DNA from: Streptomyces ardesiacus
Lineage (GTDB): Bacteria > Actinomycetota > Actinomycetes > Streptomycetales > Streptomycetaceae
NCBI RefSeq assembly: GCF_003112575.1
Contig: NZ_BEWC01000013.1
Coordinates: forward strand, 1 to 62,850
Reading direction: 5' to 3'
DNA: 62,850 nucleotides
Shown here piece by piece: positions 32,572-40,829 of the stretch. The position numbers and the translations under genes were made by a program. The first letter of the stretch is position 1. Every line of letters begins with the position of its first letter. The notes beneath the pieces are model-generated. The model was not told where the DNA came from. It searched no databases and saw only the letters and a list, made by a program, of their open reading frames with translations.

Positions 32572-33428
32572 GCCGCCACCTCCGTGTCCGCGTCGTCGAG
32601 GACGAGCAGGTAGCCGTCCTCCAGGGTGGGCTCGGCGGGCTCGGCTCCCGGGGGCGGGTCCCCCACGTTCCGGAAGGAACCCGTCCCCGTGCGCCACCCG
32701 GCCTTCGCGCCCGGGTCCTTCTCCGTGCTGCTCCACACCCGCCCGGCGGCCCGTGCGGTCAGCTCGGCCGGGGTCCCCTCGAAGCGCACGGCGCCGTCCG
32801 CCATGACGATCACGCGGTGGCAGAGCATCGCCACGTCCTCGGTCTGGTGGGTGGACAGCAGCACGGTCCGCCCCTCTCCCGCCCCGGCGATCAGCTCCCT
32901 GAACCGCATCCGCTGCTCGGGGTCGAGACCGACGGTCGGCTCGTCCAGCACCAGGAATCCCGGGTCGCCGACCAGCGCGGCGGCCAGCGCGACCCGCTGC
33001 CGCATGCCCCCGGACAGCTTCTTGATCCGGCGTCCGCGCACGTCCGCGAGGTCGACCTCCTCCAGGACGCGTCGCACCTCGCGGTGGCGCTCCCGGCGGT
33101 CCGCCAGCTCCTTCAGGATCGCCACGTAGTCGACGAACTCGAAGGCGGTGAAGTCGGGGTGGAAACCGGGCGTCTGCGGCAGGTACCCCAGCCGCCGCCG
33201 CACCTCCTGCCGGCCGCGCGAGGTCCCGGGGTCGTGCCCGAGCACGGTGAAGGCGCCCCGGTCGGCGGGCACGGCGGTGGCGAGCACGCGCAGCAGCGTG
33301 GTCTTCCCGGCGCCGTTGGGCCCGAGCAGCCCGGTGACGCCCGGGGTGAGCCGCAGCGACACGTCGTCGAGGGCGCGGGTGCGCCCGTAGTGCAGGCTCA
33401 GCCCGGAGGCGGAGACGGTGGAGGTCAT
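32568..33428 (-). CDS. ABC transporter ATP-binding protein
   Basis: A 286-residue ABC ATPase with Walker A GPNGAGKTT, signature LSGGMRQRV, Walker B FLVLDEPTVGLDP and the H-loop STHQ. It resembles DrrA/BcrA-type export ATPases. The C-terminal 60 residues are family-variable. It is coupled to the permease gene downstream (GTGA overlap), and lies 96 bases after the anti-sigma gene. Substrate unknown. Confidence 0.92.
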   Translation of the reverse strand: MTSTVSASGLSLHYGRTRALDDVSLRLTPGVTGLLGPNGAGKTTLLRVLATAVPADRGAFTVLGHDPGTSRGRQEVRRRLGYLPQTPGFHPDFTAFEFVDYVAILKELADRRERHREVRRVLEEVDLADVRGRRIKKLSGGMRQRVALAAALVGDPGFLVLDEPTVGLDPEQRMRFRELIAGAGEGRTVLLSTHQTEDVAMLCHRVIVMADGAVRFEGTPAELTARAAGRVWSSTEKDPGAKAGWRTGTGSFRNVGDPPPGAEPAEPTLEDGYLLVLDDADTEVAA

Positions 33429-33524
33429 ACGGCACTCCCGTACGTGATGGGGGTCAGGAAGAGAGGAGAGGTGGAAGGGGAGGGACGGAAGGGGAGAGGT
33501 GGAAGGAGAACGGTGGGGGCGCGC

Positions 33525-34388
33525 TCACACGGTGCCGCGCACGGAGACGTCGAACCGGTCCCGGAACAGGAACAGCAGCCCGGCGCCCACCGCCGCCACG
33601 AGCCCGGACACGCCCTGCCCGGCCGCGGTGAACGGCGCCAGCGGGCCGTCCGCGGAGGCGCGGGCCAGGTCCGCGGCCAGCAGCACGGCGGACCAGGCGC
33701 CCACGAGCAGCGACGGGGCGAGCACGGGCCCCAGCCGGGGCGTCAGCGCGAGCCCGGTCACGGTGAGGGCGAGCCCGGGCAGCAGCCAGGCCAGCGCGGC
33801 CGGCCCGAAACCGGGCAGCGCGAGGCTGGCCAGACCGCCCACCGCGAGCGCCACGACCAGCACGGCGGACGTGCGGATCATCAGCAGCCGGAAGCCGTGC
33901 ATCGGCGAGACGACGGCCATCTCGTACGTCGGGTCCAGCGCGGGTCCGTAGGCGAGCGCCACCGAGACCAGCGGCAGCAGCGGGGCGCAGGCCAGGAACA
34001 GGGTGGGTCGGCCCGCGGCACCGGCCGAGACCGCCACCAGGAAGGTCACGAGCAGGACGGCGGCGAGCGCGCCGAACCAGGACCGGCGCAGTACGGGGGT
34101 GGCGGCGAGCAGCCGTGCCGTGCCGTCACTCGCGCCGCACCGCATCAGCAGCCGCTCGAACCGGCCCGGACGGGGCGCGTCCAGCTCGGCGTCGAGCCGC
34201 TCCCAGCCCGCGGCCAGCGCGGCGGCGTCGCTCACCTCGGAGAGCGTGCCCCGGCAGGCGGCGCAGGCGGTCAGGTGGGCGTCGGCGGACCAGAGCGCGG
34301 GGGCCGCCAACTCGCCCCGGGCGTAGGCCCGCAGGTCGTCCTCGTCCACGTGCCAGGCGTCCCGGTGACGGCTGTCCTCGATCCTCAT
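33525..34388 (-). CDS. zinc-finger anti-sigma factor with multispan domain
   Basis: A 287-residue protein. The N-terminal ZAS-type domain (about 1-60) has the H-x3-C-x2-C motif as HLTACAAC (residues 38-45), the zinc site of RsrA/RseA-like anti-sigma factors. It is followed by about six membrane spans (102-280), more than the usual one. Its start overlaps the sigma gene stop by ATGA. It likely holds the sigma factor at the membrane until an envelope signal arrives (inference). Confidence 0.85.
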   Translation of the reverse strand: MRIEDSRHRDAWHVDEDDLRAYARGELAAPALWSADAHLTACAACRGTLSEVSDAAALAAGWERLDAELDAPRPGRFERLLMRCGASDGTARLLAATPVLRRSWFGALAAVLLVTFLVAVSAGAAGRPTLFLACAPLLPLVSVALAYGPALDPTYEMAVVSPMHGFRLLMIRTSAVLVVALAVGGLASLALPGFGPAALAWLLPGLALTVTGLALTPRLGPVLAPSLLVGAWSAVLLAADLARASADGPLAPFTAAGQGVSGLVAAVGAGLLFLFRDRFDVSVRGTV

Positions 34389-34927
34389 GCCAGCGCCTCC
34401 CGCAGTTGCCGACGGGCCCGCATGGCCCGTGTCTTGACCGTGCCCGGCGGGATGCCGAGCAGGACGGCCGCCTCACGGGTGGTCAGCCCGTCGACGACGG
34501 TGGCCTGGAGCACCGCGCGCAGCTCCGGCGAGAGCCTTATGAGCGCACCGGCGAGGTCGCCGTGCTCGACCCCGGCGAGGACGCGCTCCTCCGCCGAGAC
34601 CTCGTCCCGGTGCCGCAGGCGGGCCAGCGCCTGCCGCAGCCGGCCCCGGGCGCCGTCGCCGCGCAGCCCGTCGATCAGCCGCCGCGACCCGATCCGCCAC
34701 AGCCACCCGGCCACGTCGCCCTCCTCCCGGTAGCGGGCGCTGCCGCGCCAGACCGCGAGGAACGTCTCCTGCACCACGTCGTCGACCATGGAGGCGTCGG
34801 CGCAGCGGCTGCGCATGCGGGCGGTCAGCCACGGCGCGTACCGGCGGTACAGCTCCTCGAAGGCACGCCGGTCGGCATCCGCGGCGACGGCCCGCAGCAG
34901 CTCTCCGTCGCTTCTCGTTTCGCTCAC
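34385..34927 (-). CDS. ECF-family RNA polymerase sigma factor
   Basis: A 180-residue ECF sigma factor: region 2 (about 20-85, FEELYRRYAPWLTARMR, DDVVQETFLAVWR) and region 4 (about 125-178, LSPELRAVLQATVVDGLTTREAAVLLGIPPGTVKTR). It heads a five-gene operon (sigma, anti-sigma, ABC ATPase, permease, membrane protein) by overlaps and short gaps, so it probably activates the exporter under an envelope signal sensed by the anti-sigma. It is divergent from ppk. Confidence 0.92.
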   Translation of the reverse strand: MSETRSDGELLRAVAADADRRAFEELYRRYAPWLTARMRSRCADASMVDDVVQETFLAVWRGSARYREEGDVAGWLWRIGSRRLIDGLRGDGARGRLRQALARLRHRDEVSAEERVLAGVEHGDLAGALIRLSPELRAVLQATVVDGLTTREAAVLLGIPPGTVKTRAMRARRQLREALA

Positions 34928-35066
34928 ATCTCCTCATCGCACGAGCCCGGCCGACCGGTTCACACGATCTCAGGACCGTGCACGGGGACGTTTCGGAGAC
35001 CCGCGGCTATCCCGCACGTCATGTCCCCGTAACCGTTGATTCAGACAGCCTTGCGAGGCTCACCGA

Positions 35067-37463
35067 ATGAAGCCGAGCGAGCCGCAGCCTTCCGGGCTTC
35101 CCGGGTCTCCCGGGTCTTCGGGGTCTTCGGGGTCTTCCGGGTCTCCGGGGTCTTCCGGGTCTTCGGGATCTTCGGGGTCTTCCAACGCGCCCGACCGGCG
35201 CGCGGCGCGGAAGAATGGGTTCATGAGGCAGCCGAACACCCAGGCAGAGGTCCAGCACACGCAGCCCTCCGTGGGCTCCATCGCGGCGCACCGCCCCGAC
35301 ACCGTGGCCGCCACGGTCTCCGGCCTGGAGCCGGACATCGACGCCGACCTCGACGCGTACGAGGAGTCGGAGGATGCCCAGGACGGCGGCGACCGGCTGC
35401 CGCGGGGGCGCTTCCTGGACCGCGAGCGGAGCTGGCTCGCGTTCAACGAACGCGTGCTCGAACTGGCCGAGGACCCGAGCACGCCGCTGCTGGAGCGGGC
35501 CAACTTCCTCGCGATCTTCGCCAGCAACCTGGACGAGTTCTTCATGGTCCGCGTCGCCGGCCTCAAGCGCCGCATCGCGACCGGCGTCGCCACCCGCTCC
35601 GCCTCCGGCCTCCAGCCCCGCGAGGTGCTGGACATGATCTGGGCCCGCTCCCGCGAGCTGATGGCCCGGCACGCCGCCTGCTTCCACGAGGACGTCGCCC
35701 CCGCCCTCGCCGACGAGGGCATCCACCTGGTCCGCTGGAACGAGCTGGCGGAGAAGGAGCAGGCCCGCCTGTTCACCCTCTTCCGGCACCGGATCTTCCC
35801 GGTCCTCACGCCCCTCGCCGTGGACCCGGCGCACCCCTTCCCGTACATCTCGGGTCTCTCCCTCAACCTCGCGGTCGTCGTCCGCAACCCCGTCACCGGC
35901 CACCGCCACTTCGCCCGCGTCAAGGTCCCGCCGCTGCTCTCCCGCTTCCTGGAGGCGTCCCCGGGCCGCTACGTCCCCATCGAGGACGTCATCGCCGCCC
36001 ACCTGGAGGAGCTGTTCCCGGGCATGGAGGTCCTGGAGCACCACACCTTCCGCCTCACCCGCAACGAGGATCTGGAGGTGGAGGAGGACGACGCGGAGAA
36101 CCTGCTCCAGGCCCTGGAGAAGGAGCTGATGCGGCGGCGCCTGGGCCCGCCCGTGCGCCTGGAGGTCGAGGAGTCCGTCGACCGCGAGGTGCTGGACCTC
36201 CTCGTGCGCGAGCTGAAGATCGGCGAGGCCGAGGTCTACCCGCTGCCCGGCCCGCTGGACCTCACCGGCCTCTTCCGCATCCACAGCCTGGACCGGCCCG
36301 AGCTGAAGTACCCGAAGTTCGTCGCCGGCACCCACCGCGACCTCGCCGAGGTGGAGTCCGCGTCGGCGCCGGACATCTTCGCCGCCCTGCGCACCAAGGA
36401 CGTCCTGCTCCACCACCCGTACGACTCCTTCTCCACCTCCGTGCAGGCGTTCCTGGAGCAGGCCGCCACCGACCCGGACGTCCTCGCGATCAAGCAGACG
36501 CTGTACCGGACGTCCGGCGACTCCCCCATAGTCGACGCGCTCATCGAGGCGGCCGAGTCCGGCAAGCAGGTCCTGGTCCTGGTCGAGATCAAGGCCCGCT
36601 TCGACGAGTCCGCCAACATCAAGTGGGCCCGCAAGCTGGAGGAGGCCGGCTGCCACGTCGTCTACGGCCTGGTGGGCCTGAAGACCCACTGCAAGCTCTC
36701 CCTGGTCGTACGGCAGGAGGGCGAGACCCTGCGCCGCTACAGCCACGTGGGCACCGGCAACTACCACCCGAAGACGGCCCGCCTCTACGAGGACCTCGGC
36801 CTGCTCACCGCGGACCCGCAGGTCGGCGCGGACCTCTCCGACCTGTTCAACCGCCTCTCCGGCTACTCCCGGCGCGAGACCTACCGCCGCCTGCTCGTCG
36901 CGCCGAAGTCGCTGCGCGACGGCCTGGTCTCCCGCATCCACAAGGAGATCCAGCACCACCGCGCCGGGCGTCCCGCCCATGTCCGCATCAAGGTCAACTC
37001 GATGGTCGACGAGGCCGTGGTCGACGCCTGCTACCGCGCCTCCCGGGCCGGAGTCCCGGTCGACGTGTGGGTGCGCGGGATCTGCGCGCTGCGCCCGGGG
37101 GTGCCGGGCCTGTCGGAGAACATCCGGGTCCGCTCCGTGCTCGGCCGCTTCCTGGAGCACTCGCGGGTCTTCGCCTTCGGCAACGGCGGCGAGCCCGAGG
37201 TGTGGCTCGGCAGCGCCGACATGATGCACCGCAACCTCGACCGCCGGATAGAGGCCCTGGTCCGGGTCACCGACCCGGCCCACCGGGCGGCCCTGAACCG
37301 GCTCCTCGAGAACGGCATGTCCGACACCACCGCCTCCTGGCACCTGGGGCCGGACGGCGAGTGGACCCGGCACGCGACCGACGCGGACGGCCAGCCCCTG
37401 CGCAACGTCCAGGAGATGCTCATAGACGCCCGGAGGCGCCGGCGTGGCACAGCGACACCTTGA
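35067..37463 (+). CDS. ppk: polyphosphate kinase
   Basis: A 798-residue PPK1 that reversibly polymerises ATP gamma-phosphate into polyphosphate. The core runs from about residue 110. The autophosphorylated His is in SHVGTGNYHPKTARLYEDLG (around residue 559), and the second conserved His is in MMHRNLDRR (around 720). The first 50 residues are a Ser/Gly repeat of no known function; an ATG at 35223 (MRQPNTQ) with GGAAG upstream is an alternative start giving 746 residues. Phosphate control by PhoP is known for ppk in S. lividans; one GTTCAC unit is at 34958-34968. The CHAD gene overlaps its 3' end. Confidence 0.95.
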   Translation: MKPSEPQPSGLPGSPGSSGSSGSSGSPGSSGSSGSSGSSNAPDRRAARKNGFMRQPNTQAEVQHTQPSVGSIAAHRPDTVAATVSGLEPDIDADLDAYEESEDAQDGGDRLPRGRFLDRERSWLAFNERVLELAEDPSTPLLERANFLAIFASNLDEFFMVRVAGLKRRIATGVATRSASGLQPREVLDMIWARSRELMARHAACFHEDVAPALADEGIHLVRWNELAEKEQARLFTLFRHRIFPVLTPLAVDPAHPFPYISGLSLNLAVVVRNPVTGHRHFARVKVPPLLSRFLEASPGRYVPIEDVIAAHLEELFPGMEVLEHHTFRLTRNEDLEVEEDDAENLLQALEKELMRRRLGPPVRLEVEESVDREVLDLLVRELKIGEAEVYPLPGPLDLTGLFRIHSLDRPELKYPKFVAGTHRDLAEVESASAPDIFAALRTKDVLLHHPYDSFSTSVQAFLEQAATDPDVLAIKQTLYRTSGDSPIVDALIEAAESGKQVLVLVEIKARFDESANIKWARKLEEAGCHVVYGLVGLKTHCKLSLVVRQEGETLRRYSHVGTGNYHPKTARLYEDLGLLTADPQVGADLSDLFNRLSGYSRRETYRRLLVAPKSLRDGLVSRIHKEIQHHRAGRPAHVRIKVNSMVDEAVVDACYRASRAGVPVDVWVRGICALRPGVPGLSENIRVRSVLGRFLEHSRVFAFGNGGEPEVWLGSADMMHRNLDRRIEALVRVTDPAHRAALNRLLENGMSDTTASWHLGPDGEWTRHATDADGQPLRNVQEMLIDARRRRRGTATP
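35091..35183. repeat. 9-bp repeat tract encoding SGS at the start of ppk
   Basis: About ten copies of a nine-base unit close to GGGTCTTCC/GGGTCTTCG encode the Ser-Gly-Ser tail of the longer ppk form. Unit length is a multiple of three, so expansion or contraction keeps frame. Confidence 0.7.
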
Positions 37464-38832
37464 CCCGACCGATCCCACCGCGGCCACGGGACCGCCGCGA
37501 CCGGCACCGCCCTCGCGCCCGGCGGGCGCGACCGGGGCCACGGACCCGGACACCCACGCCGGGACGGTCCCGGACACCCACGCCGGGACGGTCCCGGACA
37601 CCCACGCCGGCACGGGCCCGGACACCCGCACCGGGACGGGCCCGGACGCGGACCCCAACGCCCTCGCGGACTACCTGCGCGCCCAGGCCACCGAGTTCCT
37701 GCGCGCACTGCGCCGGCACCGCGAGTCGGGGGCGGGGACGGGCACGCAATCGGGGCCGGGCGCCTCCGGTCCCGGCCGGACGGCCCCGCCCGCCGACGAC
37801 GTGGACGCGGTCCGCGCCCTGCGCCGCGCGGCCCGCCGCATCAGCGGCACCCTGCACACCTTCCAGCCGCTGCTGGACGCGGCCTGGGCCGAGGAGATGC
37901 GCCCCGAGCTGGCCTGGCTGTCCGGCACGCTGGCGATGGAGCACGCGTACGCGTCCCGTCTGGAACGGCTGCTCCAGGCCCTGCACCGGCTGTCCGGCTC
38001 GTCGGCGTTCCCGGCCCCGCGCCCGGCGGACCGTACGGCGGCCGCCACCGCCACCACCACTGCTGCCGCCACCACCGCTGCCGCCGCCACGCCGGTCGGA
38101 GGCCCCGCCCCCGCCCGACCGGCGTCCCCGGACCGCGGCAGCCTCACCGTGGGCGCGGCCAAGGCGGGCGCGCTGCTCGACCGGCAGCTCACCCTGGCCC
38201 GTACACGGGCACACTCCACCGCCCTCCAGGCGCTGGGCAGCAGCCGCTTCCACGCCGTGGCGGACAAGATCGCCTTACTGGCCAGCGAGGTCCCGCTGCG
38301 CGCCCCCGGCCGCCCGGACCGCGCCGCCGCCCCCACGCCCGAGGCCACGCCCTCCTTCGACCTGCGCCCGCTGGCCGCCGCCGCCGAGGAGCGCCTCACC
38401 GACGCCGTGACCGCCCTGCCCCTGGTCGCGGCGGGCAGTCCGTACAACGCCCAGGCACTGGTCCACGGACTGTCGCCGGACCCGGCCCCGCACCCCCAGG
38501 ACGCCCCCTGGCACCAGGTCCGCCTGCTGCTGCGCCTGCACCGCTACGCCCTGGAGGCCCTGGCCGGCGCAGGCGCCGGAAACGACGGAAACACCGGAAA
38601 CGCCGGGAACACAGTGGACGTACGGCTCCTGGCGGCCGGGGAGGCCCTGGACCGCCACCGCGACGCCTCCGAGGCCGCCGCGGCCGCCGCCCAGGCCGCG
38701 CGCACCCCGCGCATCGCCCCGGCGACGGCGTACGCGCTCGGGGTGCTCCACGCCGACCAGCGGCATGAGGTGGAGGCGGCGAGGTACGCGTTCCAGCACT
38801 GCTGGCGCAAAGAGCCGATCAGGCTGCCGTAG
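37444..38832 (+). CDS. CHAD-domain protein
   Basis: A 462-residue protein with a four-helix-bundle CHAD domain (about residues 75-455). CHAD domains bind polyphosphate through conserved His and basic residues (family knowledge), which fits its place directly downstream of ppk: GTG start at 37444 lies inside the ppk end, a 20-base overlap. The N-terminus holds a 24-base, four-copy tandem repeat (DTHAGTVP-like). Low-complexity Ala/Thr and Asn/Gly stretches interrupt the domain. Cytosolic. Confidence 0.87.
   Translation: MAQRHLDPTDPTAATGPPRPAPPSRPAGATGATDPDTHAGTVPDTHAGTVPDTHAGTGPDTRTGTGPDADPNALADYLRAQATEFLRALRRHRESGAGTGTQSGPGASGPGRTAPPADDVDAVRALRRAARRISGTLHTFQPLLDAAWAEEMRPELAWLSGTLAMEHAYASRLERLLQALHRLSGSSAFPAPRPADRTAAATATTTAAATTAAAATPVGGPAPARPASPDRGSLTVGAAKAGALLDRQLTLARTRAHSTALQALGSSRFHAVADKIALLASEVPLRAPGRPDRAAAPTPEATPSFDLRPLAAAAEERLTDAVTALPLVAAGSPYNAQALVHGLSPDPAPHPQDAPWHQVRLLLRLHRYALEALAGAGAGNDGNTGNAGNTVDVRLLAAGEALDRHRDASEAAAAAAQAARTPRIAPATAYALGVLHADQRHEVEAARYAFQHCWRKEPIRLP
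37547..37642. repeat. 24-bp tandem repeat, four copies
   Basis: Copies start at 37547, 37571, 37595 and 37619, each beginning CGGACACCC. They encode PDTHAGTV-like octapeptides near the N-terminus of the CHAD protein. The first three copies are nearly identical, indicating recent expansion. Confidence 0.85.
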
Positions 38833-38855
38833 GACGAGGGAGACGTGAGCGCGCC

Positions 38856-39365
38856 GTGAGCCCCCGGGACGACGAGACCACCACCGTCCGTGCGGCCGGC
38901 TGCGTCCTGTGGCGCCCCGCGCCCGCGCCCGCGTCCCCCCTGTCTCCTCTCCCCCTGTCTCCTCTCCCCCCGTCCCCATCCCCGTCCCCCGGCCTGGAGC
39001 TGTGCCTCGTGCACCGTCCGAAGTACGACGACTGGTCGCACCCGAAGGGCAAGCTGAAGCGGGGCGAGGACCCGCTCGCGGGCGCCCTGCGCGAGGTCGC
39101 CGAGGAGACGGGGTACGCCGCCGAACCGGGCGTCGAGCTGCCCACCGCGCGCTACCTCGCGAACGGCCGCCCCAAGGAGGTCCGCTACTGGGCCGCGGCG
39201 GCCGGCCCCGGCGCCTTCGCACCCTCCGACGAGGTCGACCGCATCCTGTGGCTGGCCCCCGACGCGGCCCGCGCCCGCCTCACCCGACCCCGGGACCGTG
39301 ATCTCGTCGACGCGCTGCTCGCGACGCTCCCGCTGGGCGGGCCCCGGGCGTCCCGGTCCTCCTGA
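38856..39365 (+). CDS. NUDIX hydrolase (MutT-like)
   Basis: A 169-residue NUDIX hydrolase. The NUDIX box is intact: GKLKRGEDPLAGALREVAEE followed by TGY (residues about 65-87). A Pro/Ser-rich low-complexity insert (PLSPLPLSPLPPSPSPS) at residues 28-46 interrupts the first beta-strands and is not part of the fold. By family it cleaves nucleoside diphosphate derivatives; linkage to ppk and CHAD suggests a role in phosphate metabolism. GTG start 23 bases after the CHAD stop. Confidence 0.88.
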   Translation: MSPRDDETTTVRAAGCVLWRPAPAPASPLSPLPLSPLPPSPSPSPGLELCLVHRPKYDDWSHPKGKLKRGEDPLAGALREVAEETGYAAEPGVELPTARYLANGRPKEVRYWAAAAGPGAFAPSDEVDRILWLAPDAARARLTRPRDRDLVDALLATLPLGGPRASRSS

Positions 39366-39370
39366 GCCTC

Positions 39371-39405
39371 CCGGTCCCGGGGCGCGCGAGGCGTCCCGGG
39401 ACCGG
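39371..39405. terminator. terminator after the ppk-CHAD-NUDIX operon
   Basis: Perfect 11-base arms CCGGTCCCGGG (39371-39381) and CCCGGGACCGG (39395-39405) with a 13-base loop, six bases past the NUDIX stop. Confidence 0.75.
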
Positions 39406-39456
39406 CCCGTGTCCTCGACGTAAGCGTTCCGTGACCTCACCGCACCGTCCTCAGGG

Positions 39457-39511
39457 GTTCACCCCGCGTTCATTTACGCCCTTCGGCGCCTTCATCTCAT
39501 CTGCCTAATTT
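39457..39511 (+). promoter_or_regulatory. PHO box (PhoP operator) of the pst operon
   Basis: Eleven-base direct repeat units: GTTCACCCCGC (39457-39467) and GTTCATTTACG (39468-39478) match the PhoP consensus, then less conserved units 39479-39489, 39490-39500 (CTTCATCTCAT) and 39501-39511. This is the pattern described for the S. coelicolor pstS promoter. It lies about 65-120 bases before pstS. Confidence 0.9.
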
Positions 39512-39576
39512 CGGCCTTACCACTCCTCGCACGCCGCCGAATTCAGGACGGCGGCTCCTGGAAGGAACTCCCTCAA

Positions 39577-40707
39577 GTGAAGCTTCAGCGCATGAACCGG
39601 CGGGTCCTCGCTCTCGGTGCTCTCGCCGTCTCCGGCGCCCTGGCCCTCACGGCGTGCGGCTCCGACGACACCGGCGGAAACAGCGACGGCGGCGGCTCCA
39701 GCGCCCCGGCCGCCAACAGCAACATCAAGTGCGACGACGCCAAGGGCCAGCTCCAGGCCTCCGGCTCCTCCGCCCAGAAGAACGCGATCGACGCCTGGGT
39801 CAAGCAGTACGTCGCCGCCTGCAAGGGCGTGCAGATCAACTACAACCCGACCGGCTCCGGTGCGGGCATCACCGCGTTCACGCAGGGCCAGACCGCGTTC
39901 GCCGGTTCGGACTCCGCGCTGAAGCCCGAGGAGATCGAGGCCTCGAAGAAGGTCTGCACCGACGGCCAGGCCATCGACCTGCCGATGGTCGGCGGCCCGA
40001 TCGCGGTCGGCTTCAACGTCCCGGGCGTCGACACCCTCGTCCTGGACGCCCCGACGATGGCCAAGATCTTCGACAGCAAGATCACCAACTGGAACGACGA
40101 GGCGATCAAGAAGCTCAACCCCGACGCCAAGCTGCCCGACCTGAAGATCCAGGCCTTCCACCGCTCGGACGAGTCCGGCACCACGGACAACTTCACCAAG
40201 TACCTCAAGGCCGCCGCGCCCGACGACTGGACCTACGAGGGCGGCAAGTCCTGGCAGGCCAAGGGCGGCCAGTCCGCGCAGGGCTCCGCCGGTCTGGCCG
40301 GCCAGGTCAAGCAGACCTCCGGCGCCATCTCGTACTTCGAGCTGTCCTACGCCAAGGACGGCATCAAGACCGTCGACGTCAAGACCGCGGCCGCCGAGCC
40401 GGTCAAGGCCACCGTCGAGAACGCCACCGCCGCCATCGGCGCGGCCAAGGTCGTCGGCACCGGCAAGGACCTCGCCCTGGAACTGGACTACACCCCGGAC
40501 ACCGCCGGCGCCTACCCGCTGGTCCTGGTGACGTACGAGATCGCCTGCGACAAGGGCAACAAGGCGGACACCCTGCCCGCCACCAAGTCCTTCCTGAACT
40601 ACATGGCCTCGGAGGACGGCCAGGGCCTGCTGGCGGACGCCGGCTACGCCCCGATGCCCACCGAGATCATCACCAAGGTCCGCGAGACCATCTCGAGCCT
40701 GAGCTGA
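39577..40707 (+). CDS. pstS: phosphate ABC transporter substrate-binding lipoprotein
   Basis: A 376-residue lipoprotein: signal peptide ending in lipobox LTACGS (Cys near residue 25), an Asn/Ser/Gly linker, then a periplasmic-binding-protein fold with phosphate-binding segments ASGSSAQ, GSGAGITAF, GSDSAL and HRSDESGTTDNF. It captures extracellular phosphate for PstCAB. GTG start with GGAAGGA upstream. It follows the PHO box, so it is induced by phosphate limitation through PhoP (established in Streptomyces). A 16-pair hairpin after the gene should give it a more stable or more abundant message. Confidence 0.96.
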   Translation: MKLQRMNRRVLALGALAVSGALALTACGSDDTGGNSDGGGSSAPAANSNIKCDDAKGQLQASGSSAQKNAIDAWVKQYVAACKGVQINYNPTGSGAGITAFTQGQTAFAGSDSALKPEEIEASKKVCTDGQAIDLPMVGGPIAVGFNVPGVDTLVLDAPTMAKIFDSKITNWNDEAIKKLNPDAKLPDLKIQAFHRSDESGTTDNFTKYLKAAAPDDWTYEGGKSWQAKGGQSAQGSAGLAGQVKQTSGAISYFELSYAKDGIKTVDVKTAAAEPVKATVENATAAIGAAKVVGTGKDLALELDYTPDTAGAYPLVLVTYEIACDKGNKADTLPATKSFLNYMASEDGQGLLADAGYAPMPTEIITKVRETISSLS

Positions 40708-40712
40708 CCCGA

Positions 40713-40746
40713 GTGCGGTCCGGTCCCCGCGGGGACCGGACCGCAC
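40713..40746 (+). terminator. pstS-pstC intergenic hairpin (attenuator)
   Basis: Perfect arms 40713-40728 and 40731-40746 (16 pairs, or 15 with a CGCG loop). No U-run follows, so it likely terminates only partly or protects the pstS 3' end, giving more PstS than PstCAB. Confidence 0.75.
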
Positions 40747-40829
40747 CGTCCGGTGCACCGCCGCCAGGAGCCCCCGAGGGGCTCCGCCCGAGCCGCCGGC
40801 CACGACGGCTCCGCAGACCGGAGAACCCG

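Noticed and set aside
34958..34968. PHO box of ppk
   Set aside because: Only one GTTCAC unit is convincing; the neighbouring 11-mer does not match, so it is mentioned in the gene entry but not called as a site.
37547..37642. possible CRISPR array
   Set aside because: Repeats are contiguous 24-bp units in a coding frame without spacers, and no cas genes are present.
35019..37658. 879-codon open frame on the minus strand across ppk
   Set aside because: It is antisense to ppk, whose motifs and codon bias are clear; long antisense frames are common in high-GC DNA.
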